Positions 33,187 to 44,390 of a stretch of 64,000 bases of DNA are shown here, piece after piece. Position 1 is the first letter of the stretch; each line of letters begins with the position of its first letter. A model generated the notes under the pieces. It was not told the DNA's origin and made no database searches. It saw only the letters and a program-made list of their open reading frames with translations. Position numbers and translations under genes: made by a program. This stretch comes from Lasiosphaeria ovina (taxonomy: Eukaryota; Ascomycota; Sordariomycetes; Sordariales; Lasiosphaeriaceae). The stretch is taken from NCBI GenBank assembly GCA_033439765.1, contig JAULSN010000003.1, positions 4,588,001 through 4,652,000 of the forward strand, written 5' to 3'.

Positions 33187-34387
33187 ATGGAGCTGGCCAG
33201 AGTGGACGCCTTGGTCGACGGCTTGGCCGAGGCCTTTGAGGCGGGGCTCGACTTTTACATGAGGTGGAAGAAGAGGGTCGACAACCAGAACCACTACCGG
33301 CGCCCCGAGAAGGCCTCGCCGGCCGCGACCAGCAAGTGCGCCGTCAGCACCTCGCTGGACATGTCCAGCCACCGCATCAGAGCCACGTACCAGGTCGGCT
33401 TCGCCCTTATCGGCCCCGAATTCTCGGCCGGAGATGGTTCGTCGTCGTCCTCGCGCTGCTTCTCGCCGCTCGTTCCAGCCCACTAACCGTGTCTTTACTG
33501 CAGACGAGTGTCGCCAGTGCCTTTCGGCCCACCTTGCCCAGCTCAGAGAGCGTGTCGAGGGTCTCCGCAAGGCACTCGAGTCCAAGCAGAGACAGTTCAT
33601 CAACCTAAACGACATGTTTCTGGTGTCCGAGGCCATCCGAATAAAAGGCGTCGCGGCTCTTGCCGACCAATACCGGCGCTTGGCAGTCGGCCGTGCCGTG
33701 CCCAAAGAGCTGCCGATCCCCAGGGCCAGGCCCAGATCCCTGCTCCAGCCAGAACAACAGTCCCCGCCCCCGGCCCCCGTTAGGGTGTTCCCAGCCCGTG
33801 ACGAGTTTGACCGGCAAACCGCCGTCTGGTCCACCACCTCGGATATGCCCGTCTTCCAGTCAGAGCCTCCCTCGCCTCCGCTCACCCCCAAGGTGCCTAC
33901 CGACGACACGGAAAGCTGCTTCGGCCCGCCGTCAGAAGTGGGCCACGCTACGGGGAGACAAGCGCTGCGCCCAAAGAATAGCGTCTTCAGCATCTTCTGC
34001 CCCGAGGCCATGGCGCTGCAGGTAGACCCGAACCGGCCCATTCCCGCCTCGTCCAAGGGCAAGTGCAGCTGCGGATACAGATGGAAGGTCCCCGAACTGT
34101 CCGAGGCCACCAACTACATGCCTCTCAAGGACGGCTTCCGCGTAACACGCCGCTTTCTCGCCAAATCGCACTGCGACCAGAGCCCCGACGAGGGCGTGGC
34201 CATCGGCAGCTCGACCGAGCAGCCCAGCCCTGGCTATGGATGCGTGCTGTGCACCTCGACCGGGCGCACCGAGACTTTTGAGACGGCCGAGAACCTCCAG
34301 ACCCACATCAACGCGACGCACGATAAGTGGCAGATGCTACACGACAAGGACATGATATCGCCCGCCGTCAACGGCCTCACGCGCTGA
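33187..34387 (+). CDS. C2H2-type zinc-finger protein of unknown function
   Basis: Exons 33187-33436 and 33504-34387 encode 377 residues. The intron has a GTTCGT donor and a CTAAC branch site about 20 bases before a CAG acceptor, joining as EFSAGDDECRQC. The N-terminal 150 residues are helical (LDFYMRWKKRVD, then STSLDMSSHRIRATYQVG, then LRERVEGLRKALESK), a pattern I know from a widespread but unnamed fungal family. A Pro-rich linker with PPSPPLTPK follows. Near the C-terminus a single finger is formed by CVLC and HINATH, with 17 residues between the second Cys and first His; CSCGYRW precedes it. One degenerate finger and no nuclear signal make a DNA-binding role uncertain. Confidence 0.8.
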
Positions 34388-37300
34388 TCTGATTGACCTA
34401 GTGCCGTTTGCTGGAGGAAGTGGGCACCGCCGACAGCTCACGAGCGCGAGAGGAGGATTTCCGAGATTGAGCTATGGCCTCAAGCTGGCTGTCTTTTGGG
34501 AATATGCCTTGGATATCTGCCCATATCTGGGCACCAGTTTTGTTTGGGAGTTGGCCTTGCTCACCGAGAGCCAGCTCACATCCGTCTTCAAGGGCTGGCT
34601 GATTCATCGATATGTGACCCGGGTTTCTACATAGCTGCCTGATTTCTCTATTATCATTCCCCCCTTCCTTGTATAATCCCCTCACGATACCCCTCACGGC
34701 ATGGCATAGCGATTAAGTTAATATAAGTACCTACCCTACCTGAACGACTAATATATCACGCCACAACCAGCTTGTGCCAGCCACGGTACTGCGTCTGGGC
34801 GTTCATCCTTTGGGTCCCGTGCTCGCCTGTCTATGGAAAACAGGAAACATGTTTCATGCGACCAGACATTCGGCGCTTTATGCAGTATATTGTGCGAGTG
34901 TGAACACTACCAACCTCGCTCCCGCCCACGCTTGGCATTATAAGGGCGGCCACAGAGAGCTTGCGCTTTGACCCTATCTGTGCACTCCATACGTCGACGG
35001 AGTATATCCGAAGGCACTGACTGCTGTTATAGAGTGAAATCCCAAACGCCCTCGCTTGCCGCCGTGGACGCCGCCCCCGTGACTCTCTAACTCAATATCC
35101 CGACCGAGTTACCACCTTGAGGCACCCGCTGGCCATCCGGGGCTCTCACGCACTTGCTTGGAGCCCATCGGTCATATTTCCAGCTGAAGGTGATTCCTCA
35201 CGAACGCGGAGAAGCGCATACCCATATTGCACCTGCATCGGTGTGGAAAGCACATGACGCCTCGATGTTCTTAACGGTCTAGACTATATGATTAAGTAGA
35301 CGCCTAATCCGATCCTAGGTAGAGTGAGGCAGCCAGGCATGGAATGGAAAGCCGGAGAGATGTGATACGTGGTGGCCTTTCCCCGCATAACAGCTCGGGA
35401 TAACAGAGGTGTGGCGGAGGCAATCATATGCCAGCCGTTCCCCAGCCCCAGCAGTACGGAGTGCATGTTTCTGCTTGCTTATCTATATGGTAGTATGTAA
35501 GACCCTGATAAATAGTTCGCGTCTGCTATTGCACTCCTCCCTCCTAGCTCTGGTGCCACTGTCTGGATGTCCGGCCGAGGTCCGAAAAGTGTCACTAAGC
35601 TCTGAAAGGTTCCACAGGGCTCTGAACTTCTGGGAGGGCTTTGTTTTGAAGTTCTGGTGCTGTTGTGGATTCTCAGGTGAGGCACTCCAAGACGACTTGT
35701 AGTTATCCTCATGGTCGCCTGCGTATACTTTGTAAAGTTCTCTGTATTCCTTGATCCAAGCCTCGTGGGCAGGGCCTCCTATGGTTAGGCTATTAAACTG
35801 TCTCGGAATTAAACACATGCTCTGTAGGGCTTTAGTGGTGACGCCCTTCACGATGCTCGAGGCCTAATTACCAGGCGTTCTTTGTATGGTTGGTGACAAG
35901 TTGAATTAGAACCGTGATTTTTAGGATTTGTGGCTGGGTGACGTTTTAGCGAGCCAGCACGAAGAACCTACAGGTAGTCAGAACGACCGAGCGGCCGAAC
36001 ATATGGCGAACTCAAAGTCCTCTCTAACACCCTCTGTCAATCGAAGTCGAAACGACTTCCTGACAATCTCAAGTCGATATCCCTGTGGTTGCCTCTCGTT
36101 CACCAGACCAGGCGCCTGAACGGCGGCAGCAGCAGAATCAACAACAACGTCGCCACCAACAACCCAGCAGCTATCCGACGAGAGCTTGATGCTCCTGATA
36201 TACAGCCCTCGCGATACATATTCTCTCGCATGGATTGTAGTCCCGCCACTGTGCTCCGAGCCGATAGAACCATGTGGCTGCTCCTTGGAACCATCGGCGA
36301 CAAAAAAAAAGGGAAGTGGCCTAGGGGGTCCCCATCTTGTTTCTCGGTGACCGTCAACAAGCCCAGGCTCCTTTCCGGAACCTCAGAGAGATCATTGGTC
36401 AGTGCCTCAACAATTCACGCACAGATAGCCGCAACCTCACCCGCGCAAACACCGTCATGCCCCCCTATTCCCATGTCATCGTTCCGGGACGAAGCACTCA
36501 TGACGAGTTGATAGTGTGCGCATATTTCACGACGTCACAGTGCATTCGTGGAACCTGAGCAAGAGAAAAGGAACGAAAAATCGAATTTTTCTTTTGGCCT
36601 TTACCGGCCCGTCCCCCTCCTATCCGCCAGACCCCGACCCCGGACCACAGTGTGCCCGCCCCCAAAAACGAAGCCGAAGGGGAAAAAAGAACGCCCGCAC
36701 TATGTTTTGAAGGCTTCTTTTAGCATCCCATAAATCGAGTTTGTAGTATGTGAAGTGAACTAACCTTCCCGCACAGCTTATGGCGGTGGTGGTGGTGGTG
36801 GTGGTGTGGCCACCGCCACAGAGATAGAACTAGGAGGTCTGTGAAGTTGGTTAGCTGTCTGTTTGATATATCCATTACAATGGGAAGTTTATAAGTGAAA
36901 CGGCAATGGTCCGGCAAGGGGTAGAGTGGAGCTTTTCCGCCTCGCGGGAAGAAATGATGCTGCTTCTGAAGCTGCTATTGCTGATGTTGCTGTTGATGCA
37001 GCAGATGCTGCTGGTGTTGTTGTTGCTTCGGCTGTCCATTCTCGAATTTCTGGTGCGTCATCGAGTCGAAAGAGGATGTTGGCGGGACGGGGAGACTTTC
37101 GAGTGTTTGTTCCATGCGGATTTCAGTTGGCTCATTGCAACAGCCAGACAGACGGAACGAATAGAGTGAAATTCTTGTCTGTCGTGTCATGCCGTGGGCA
37201 AAGAGAGGCAGGGGAGCACGTTCATCTGGCTGATACACAAGCCGCAAAGCGCCATCCACGCTCCCTCTGCCTCCAGACGATACCAGCGAATGTGTAGGCA

Positions 37301-37485
37301 AGTGATTGACTTGAGAGAGAGCGACACAACCCCGACACAAAAAGAGGAGAAAAAAGCCAACCCAGCCTAATGCAAACCAACAGAGAAAAAGAAACGAAAG
37401 AAAAAAACATACCACAACCCCGTGCTCATCCATCCATCCATCTCACCACAAACACACACGCCCCTGCCCCTGCCCCTATCAAGAC
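34388..37485. other. 3.1-kb intergenic region, no gene seen
   Basis: Frames up to 140 codons occur but overlap on both strands and carry no recognised motif. A 122-codon minus-strand frame at 35483-35851 is the least unlikely of these, without support. Low-complexity features are a GGT/CCA repeat near 36784-36810, a CTG/TTG-rich tract near 36960-37030 and A-rich DNA near 37380-37410. The region could hold old, mutated repeats, but no transposon domain is readable. Confidence 0.45.
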
Positions 37486-37650
37486 CTAAAACTGCCCGTA
37501 GCACGGGCACCCGACGCACGCGCACGGGTACTTGTTCGTGATGACGCCGACGTCGGTCACGGTGCGGCACTCGACGCTGCCGCACTGCTCAACCAGCTCC
37601 GTGATCTTGTGGCCGCAGCGGTGGTGGATGAAGATCTTGCGCTGGCACAT
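37486..37650 (-). CDS. Small cysteine-rich protein, 54 aa, MC...CGHK type
   Basis: ATG at 37650 starts a 54-codon frame ending in TAG at 37488-37486. The product begins MCQRKIFIHHRCGHKITE, continues EQCGSVECRTVTD and ends PCACVGCPCYGQF. Nine of its residues are cysteines, with a CxCxxCxC cluster at the C-terminus that suggests metal binding. No signal peptide. The start region matches the layout of the 57-residue protein at 25813-25986 (MC, then 8-9 residues, then CG[C/H]K). Codon use is strongly GC3-biased within an AT-richer, microsatellite-laden neighbourhood, which supports coding. It is isolated, with more than 2.9 kb of non-coding DNA on each side. Function unknown. Confidence 0.7.
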   Translation of the reverse strand: MCQRKIFIHHRCGHKITELVEQCGSVECRTVTDVGVITNKYPCACVGCPCYGQF

Positions 37651-37688
37651 TTTGCTGGTTGCTTCGGTCTTATCTGGTAGGTTGGTTG

Positions 37689-37710
37689 GTAGGTAGGTAG
37701 GTAGGTAGGT
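37689..37710. repeat. TAGG tetranucleotide microsatellite
   Basis: Five or more perfect TAGG units just upstream of the 54-residue minus-strand gene; related degenerate tracts continue to about 37750. Confidence 0.85.
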
Positions 37711-40020
37711 CCGGTTGGTATGTACCTAGGTAAGGTATGTAGGTAGGTATGGCCGAGGGCGATGATGTATGTGTGTATGTATATGTATGTGTATGCCCGT
37801 TGATGCCAGATTCGTTTATGTGATGTGCGTGTATACTCGCGCGAGGTATGTGTGCGAATATGTGTGCGTGTATGTGTGTGAGGTATGTGTGTCGTTCGCG
37901 GATGGCTGCTAGATTTTTTTACACGGGTGGGAGAAAGACAGAGAGAGGTATGGAAGGGAGGGGTGACTGCGTGCTGATGACGGGATGAAATAGTCGTTGC
38001 TGTAGGAGCAGGGAGGAGGCAGGCAGAGTGCGAAGGAAGAAACTCGGTTTTTGTAGTCCTTCGTCTTCTTCTTCGTCTCGACACGAACAATAGAACACCG
38101 GCGACTATTCTTCTTCCGCAATAGACCAGAGGTGGGTCTACGATTCTCGTGGTTCCCGGTCTGCTCTAATAGCACTTCTTGAATAAAATCGGCAAGGTGA
38201 GAACAATGTAAATGCACATGGCTCCCTTCTTTCTCGACTCCGGGGCTGCTGCCGCTACCTGTCCAGATACTGGGTAAGGTAGGTAGGCAGTTACTAGATA
38301 GGAAAACAGGAAGAGACCAACGCTGGGTTTTCGTTTTCCTCTGCGGGGAGAGGCTCCTCCTCCATTCCTTGGCGCCTGTCACTAGGATGCGATGCGCCTG
38401 GGCGGTTGGCTTGGCTGTTGTCAAGGACGGACGCGGTATCGTGTATTTCCAGTCTCTTTCTGTGCACCCCTTAGCCCTTTTTCAAACAGGCAGACCGCGG
38501 CGGCTTGTTCTGTTCAAGCTGTCGTTTGGCCAGGCAGGAGGGGGGCGTCCGCCAAAATAAACGCCAAGAGTAAACAAGCAGACCTAAACGGCTCTCTGGC
38601 CATCATCGTACGTACTCCGGGCCCGGAAGCAATAGAAGGTAGCTTAGCACGTCACGTCCGCACGACGACCGTTATGAACTTGTAGCGAAGAGAGGAGAGG
38701 GGGCGGGGTGCTTGACATATAGGAACAAATAATGTACCACAGAAAAGTAAAAGAAAACGAGAGGAAGAAGGACGAGAAGATGGGAGAGATAGCCCGTGTG
38801 GCATCACCGGCGCGTGATATGTCGCGTGTGCGCGCGGTAGATGGTAGATGAACACCTCCCTAATTACCTGCCTGCCTGCCTACAGGTACTGTACTGTACT
38901 GGCACTACAGGCCTAACCAACGATACTCTATTACAGTCGAATATTAGCACCAGCTATGCCATGCCATGTCATGCCTCGTCCACCTCGACCCTTGGTCCCT
39001 CGGTCCCTCGGTTCGGTCCCTCTTGGCAGCAGCAGCAGCAGAACGCAGCAGCACACGTAGCTTGCGCGTCCCCCAGCTTCGTCTGGTGAGTGGTGACTGG
39101 CAGGACGGGGGCGGGGCTAGCATGATAGTGATAGTATTTGGCTGATGTCGGGGAAGGGAGCCTGGCGTGAGTGCGAACAAGGCCGTGTGAGTGTGTGTGA
39201 GTGTGTGTGTGGTGGCCGGCGACGAGGTCCTTCGAGCATCCATCCATCTGCTTGCTTGCTTCGCCCGCGCGCGCGCGACCCCCCTCCCAGGAAAGAAAAC
39301 CTGCTCGGGGGAGGGAGAGAGGGGAGGAGGGCGCACTCACTCACAGACAGACAGACCACACTTGGAACTAGTGGGGTTTTCTTAACAAACCCATCCTATA
39401 ACCCCGTCGTGAGGAGGAGAAGAGGGGAGGGGGCTGACCAAGCCATCAGGAAGCTCTTCCTCGTCTGGATTCCCCCACTTCCAAGGACCAAGCTCTAGGG
39501 ACAAACGGCGGAGAGAGGGGAGAGGTGGGAGAAGTGGAACTGGACATCCCACCAGTTCTAGGCGGTCAGTCTCGGTTTGCTTAGTTGAGATCAGCCGCAG
39601 CCCGCGATCCCCCATGGCCCTTGTCGTGCGCCCATCCCATGTCCATGACGAACTTACCCCAGCCCAGGCCATGCGCGCGCCTGGAAGAGAGTTCGGGCGC
39701 CGGAGGCTTCCGGAGGAGGCTCGCATCTTGCGGCAATCAAGTTTAGATAAGGTGCGGATTTCCTGGGCAGAAACCCCACCTCGAGCACTCGGAAACTGGT
39801 CAACTGACTGAGTTTTGATTTCGGCGGGCCAATATCCCTTTTCGGCTTTTTGATTTATCGCTGGTCCCTGATTTGCCTCTGTCTTGGGGGAGCAGCCTAT
39901 ACCGTTCGCCCTGATATCAATGCCTGTCCCGGCCGGTTGGTGTAAATCTGATACGCCAACCTGATCCGCGAACCTCGTGCCGCTTTGGGCGATCTCATGC
40001 CATGCCCATGCCCATCCCAT

Positions 40021-40065
40021 GCCACGCCCTGCCCTGCCACGCCCTGCCCTGCCACGCCTTGCCCG
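40021..40065. repeat. Three tandem 15-bp units
   Basis: Units gccacgccctgccct at 40021-40035 and 40036-40050 are identical; the third (40051-40065) has two or three changes. Non-coding. Confidence 0.85.
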
Positions 40066-40561
40066 CCGTACCTTCTCCGACAAGCATATCCCTGCCTCGA
40101 TATAGTAAATCAAATATCCCGCCTGGCGTTCCTCCCCCACAACCAATTATCAGACGAACCCCACACCACGGATGTCCAGAGGCCGACGCCGGATGGTATA
40201 ACAGCAGCCAGTCAGGCATGACGAAGCTGTCGACAGCTATGGGCAGTATGGTGTCGCCATATTGCTCCCGTCGTGACTCGCTGGATGGTGTCTTCTGGAT
40301 AGGAGGGGGCGGTCCAGTTTCAGGGCTCCCGTAAAGGACTCCGGGAACTCCAGTCAAATCAAACGCTCCTGCGCGATACATACGAATACAACAACTCCTG
40401 GTGTGCGGGAATCAAGCCCCATTCGACACCTTTGGAATGGCCCAAAATGGTGAGCTGATTGGATGTAGCACTGAAAATGCGTCTTGTCCAAGATGGAATG
40501 ATATTGTGGTAGCGACCCCTTTCTTGCTTTTGCCACCACCAGACAAACACCAAACTAGGCA

Positions 40562-40602
40562 GGTAGCTACCCTAGGTAGCTAGCTACCCTAGATAGCTAG
40601 CT
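40562..40602. repeat. Palindromic GGTAGCTAGC-type tract
   Basis: The tract is built of ctagc/gctac words and contains a perfect 14-bp palindrome, ggtagctagctacc, at 40575-40588 and a 10-bp one, ggtagctacc, at 40562-40571. It lies just past the stop codon of the minus-strand kinase gene, where it could fold in the 3' untranslated RNA. Confidence 0.8.
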
Positions 40603-40624
40603 CGTGCGGGAGCGGCTGCTCGGT

Positions 40625-43168
40625 TCACCAGTCCGACCATCTCTCTTGGTGCCCTACGGCACACAGGACGCCAAAGCGGGATGTAACCCATAGTATGGCG
40701 AAGTGCAACACCAGCAAGGTGCAGCTTCGCCGCCAGCCCATGAGCCAGCGGCTCGCGCCGGCCGCGTCTTGATGTCCAGCAGACCCCCCGACCCCCACAT
40801 TTAGGGCATTTCTGGGCCTGTTGCCGGTGCCGCCAGAAGACTCTCGGCTTCCAGGGTTCCAGAGATCCAACACGGCAAGGGCAAAGATGGACGCCAGGAC
40901 GCCAAGGTTGGAGCTGTACGGCCAGCAGAACCAGGACATGGAGAAGAGCTTGACACCTAAAAACAGCAGCTGCAAGAATGAGCCGGAGAGGGCGGCATGA
41001 TACTGCAGCCAATGCGCGCATCGATACTGCCACAGGACGGCATAATGTCTAATCTGCTCGACCCGTGTAGTCGGCGGCGGCATGAGGAGAGGGGTGGTCA
41101 CGGTTGCGGGGCTGGGTCCTGGACTGCTGATGGTTGTGTTCCGAGCACTGCCGCGCCTCCCTAGGCCGCGCTCCGGCGAGGTTGACCCGCTACGGGAGTA
41201 GCCGTCGAGCCCGCGTGGTGAGAGAGCCATGCTCTGGGGCTGGCTGAGCCGACGCTGCCGTGGCGCCATGGGCGGCGGGATGGTGTGTGTGTGCTTCTGC
41301 AGGATATTCTGTGTCGTGGGCTGCGGCGAGTCGCCTTGGAAGGACGGCAGGTCTTCGTCCGACACTCTAGCATGTTTGGTGGGATCTAGGCAGGGCAGTA
41401 GGTAGTGTAAGTGAACTGCATCTGGGTAAAGCTATGGGCGGGCACCAGGAGAGATGAGGAGGGGGTGCGAGGGGGGTCAGGGAACTAACCTGGCATAGGT
41501 GTGCCTGAGGGCATAGGCGAGTCCAGATTCTGGATGCGATGCCCGCTTAGGCCAACGGGCGGGCTCGCGCCCATAGATCCCCTCATGACTCCATCCATGC
41601 TCGACTCGCTCTTCATGGCGAGCAGCACTTCGCTGGCACTTGGACGCTCGCTCGGCTTGACGGATAGTAGCTTCTTGAGTAGTTGGTATAGCTTTGATGG
41701 GAGATCTGGCCGCTCTTTTCTCTCGTCCTGGAAGCCTTGCCAGTCCTTGATCTCGGCGCGTAGCTTGTCAATGTCCTCTAGCTCCTCGTGTATGGCATTG
41801 GCACTCCGGTAAGGCAGTCTTCCGAAGCACATGAAGTACAGTATCATACCCAACGAGAAGACATCTGACTTTGTTGTGAAGTTGCCGTACCTGCCGTTTG
41901 CGTCCTTCTTGAGAACCTCCGGCGCGCAGTAGGAGATGGTGCCCGTGGAACCGGTCGACTTACGAGCCACGTTCTCGGCCTGCACCTCGCCAAAGTCGCT
42001 GATGAGACAGGCCAGCTGGTTGCCCTCGCGGTGGAGGAGACAGTTGCTCGGCTTCAGGTCCCGATGGATATAGTTGGCAGCATGCAGGTAGGCCAGGCCC
42101 GACGTGATGTCCTGGAACAGAGAGTATATCTCCCTGAAGGACAGGTGTCTCTGGTTGTTGCCGAAGAGGCCCTGGGGCGGCTCTAGCTGGCCCTTGGACC
42201 GGCGGCGCATCTGGGCCTTGAGCTCCTCCTTGGTGGTGGCCTTGGGTATGTCGCCAACGACGTAGTGCAGCAGGTCGCCTCCATTGCAGTACTGCTGGAG
42301 GATGAAGGCGCAGGCGACGCTAGGGCCGAAGCGGTTGAGCTTGACGTCTTCGAGCCAGACGTGGCGGTACGAGACGAGGTTGGGGTGCGACAGCTTGGCA
42401 AGCAGCTCGACCTCGACCAAGACCTTCTCCAGCCAGGCATGGTCATCGCCGACGGGGACGCGCTTGCAGGCAAAGTGGCCCAGGTGGCAGCCGTCGATCT
42501 CGTGCCTAACAAGCATTACGACGCCCTTGCCTCCCCTGCCGAGCTCGCGCTCCTCGACGAAGAAGGTGTTGAAGTAGTTGGGGCTGAAAGCCTCGCGGCG
42601 GATGCGGCTGCCCTCCTGGGGAGCCGGCGAGCTGCTCACAAACTCTGCGCCCTCTGTCACGGCGTCGTCGTCCCGGGCGGCATCGGGCTGCACGGGCTCG
42701 ACCATGCGGCGGATGGGACTCGAGGGCGGGTGTGGGGTCTCGGGGACGGTGTGGCCCTGGCGCAGCATGCGGAAGTAGCCGGGGTCGACATAGCTCTCGC
42801 GGTGGTCGGGGCCGTCGAAGTGTCTCTCGGGAGGTGACGAGGAGCGCCACGGCTGGTGGCAGGTGGGACATTCGCTGATCTGGAGGCCGCGAATCTCGAG
42901 GCGCTGCGACGCAGGATCGCGCACGACGATGGCATTGTGATGACGCCTGCAGCAAGGGCGGGCGAAGAGCAATTGTCAGCCCAGGCGCGCCGGGGGGGGG
43001 TCTTCTCTCTCGCAAAGAGTCTTCTCTCTCGGTGTAAAGGATGACAGGAGGGGCCAAAACAATCGAGACGGCAGCGAGGGGGTGGTGCAGCAAGGGCAGG
43101 GAGGTGGAAGGGGAAACGTACAAGACGATTTCGCGGCCCTCGCGCGGATGGTAGGGAATGAGCGACAT
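40625..43168 (-). CDS. IKS1: Serine/threonine protein kinase of the IKS1 type
   Basis: Exons 43168-43122, 42946-41490 and 41385-40625 give 754 residues. The 47-base first exon (MSLIPYHPREGREIVL) joins to RHHNAIVVRDP, as in fungal IKS1 proteins. A CPTC pair lies near residues 42-45. The kinase domain has the glycine loop LGRGGKGVV (152-157), the ATP lysine FACKRV (177), catalytic HRDLKPSN (310-317), SDFGE (333-335) and CAPEVLKK. An insert of about 45 residues follows GDLLHYVVGDI, usual for this family. The C-terminal 250 residues are Ser/Pro-rich, then hold two or three hydrophobic segments (LQLLFLGVKLFSMSWFCW and others), so the protein is probably membrane-anchored. Yeast Iks1 is a poorly characterised kinase. 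Intron 1 is long for this window (175 bp). The gene symbol is by family resemblance. Confidence 0.88.
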
Positions 43169-44390
43169 GGCGGGCCAGAAAGTTGAACTGCCGCCCTCAG
43201 AGTCTGCGTCCGCGTCTGCGTCGGCGTGGGCAACTGCCCATACTGGTCGGTTCCGTCTGTTCAGATAGCTGCAGCTTGCCGTACAGCTGCGTAGTTATAG
43301 CGGTGACTGTTCCTGTACAGGATCGTCTCGGCAGCTCGGGTCTGATTTTCTTTGTTGGTTGAGTTGTTGGTGGCGGCGATGATGTCGCTGCGGTGGGTCG
43401 AGTTTCCTTGGATTTAGCTCCGGGTAGCTCCCCCACCTGGGAAACCAAGGACATGTACCTTGGCTGCTAGACCTGGTGTTCCGGTACTTGTCTCGGTAAG
43501 GTAAGGTGACCAAGGGACCACAAGACCAAATGGTCGCTGCAGGTCTACGGATGATCAGGCCACTCGCTCACGGGAATTTACGTGCCGACGTTGCGTTGTT
43601 TGTTTGAGTATCCCATATCACCATTGGAAAAGCTAAACCCAATTAATTGTTTTGTTTTTGAACGATCTTGCGGTCTACCAGTGACGGGCCCTCACAAGCA
43701 CAACAGCCCGCTCAACGGGGCAGCCCACCAACGAGGACGCTAGGGCTCGACCAAGCCCCCCTGGCAACGTTGAGCTCGCTGACTGGAACAGCCGTTGCGG
43801 TGATGACGAGTGATGCGTCAGGCAGGTATCCGCATGTATGTACTCCGTCGTTTCGGGAGACATGCAAGAGCAAGCAAGTTGCCAGCGAATTGACCAATCG
43901 CCGAATTACCTTCGGCTCTTTTGCATTCCCGTCCTTGATGCTATTGGATGCCACGTCGATCCCAAGATCTCATTTTCGTACTTGTTCCGACCATTGATTG
44001 CATTTGCCTGCACCCGAGCATCACAACAGACTGTGCAAAAAGGGGCTTCCACTCTAAACCCTAACCCCCGTTTAGGATAAAAAGATCACGGAGAGCGAGG
44101 ATGGAGGCTTCATATAGAGAGCTGAAGGCGGTTTTTCTATATACCTAGGTGTATATACGCGTGTATTAGATGACCGAAATGGATCATGGGCTTGTCTCGT
44201 AATCCCCTGTGCCAAGAAAAGCATCGAGTCCTCCACCTGGTATACCTAACGTGCCAAAGATGATAAGATCCTCGCGGTCCGCCGTCTACATATCTTCCTT
44301 CTCACTTCCACTTGCTATGACCGATGGTCGCTCCACCCCAAACCCATGACGGCAATGGCGTCCATCAACCAGGCAGCTCGTGATGCCACC
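43169..44390. other. Intergenic, no gene seen
   Basis: Holds the kinase promoter on the left and the 3' flank of the nucleoside-permease gene on the right. A short telomere-like string (aaaccctaaccccc) lies at about 44055-44068 but has fewer than two full repeat units. Confidence 0.5.

Larger units (their letters stand above)
37651..40624. other. 3-kb intergenic region rich in microsatellites
   Basis: Contains TAGG, TATG/TGTG and GTGTGAGT tracts (about 37680-37890 and 39180-39215), AGCAGC near 39030, a 15-bp repeat at 40021-40065 and a palindromic tract at 40562-40602. Long frames such as the 254-codon minus-strand frame at 39382-40146 are fragmentary in composition and carry no domain. No gene is called. 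The left end is the promoter of the 54-residue gene; the right end is the 3' flank of the kinase gene. Confidence 0.55.

Noticed and set aside
35483..35851. A 122-codon minus-strand frame
   Set aside because: Looks slightly protein-like at its start but has no start context, splice partner or known motif.
39382..40146. A 254-codon minus-strand frame
   Set aside because: Its N-terminal part is translated from the 15-bp tandem repeat and the rest has no motif.
44055..44068. Telomere-like aaaccctaaccccc
   Set aside because: Fewer than two full repeat units; expected by chance in this much sequence.
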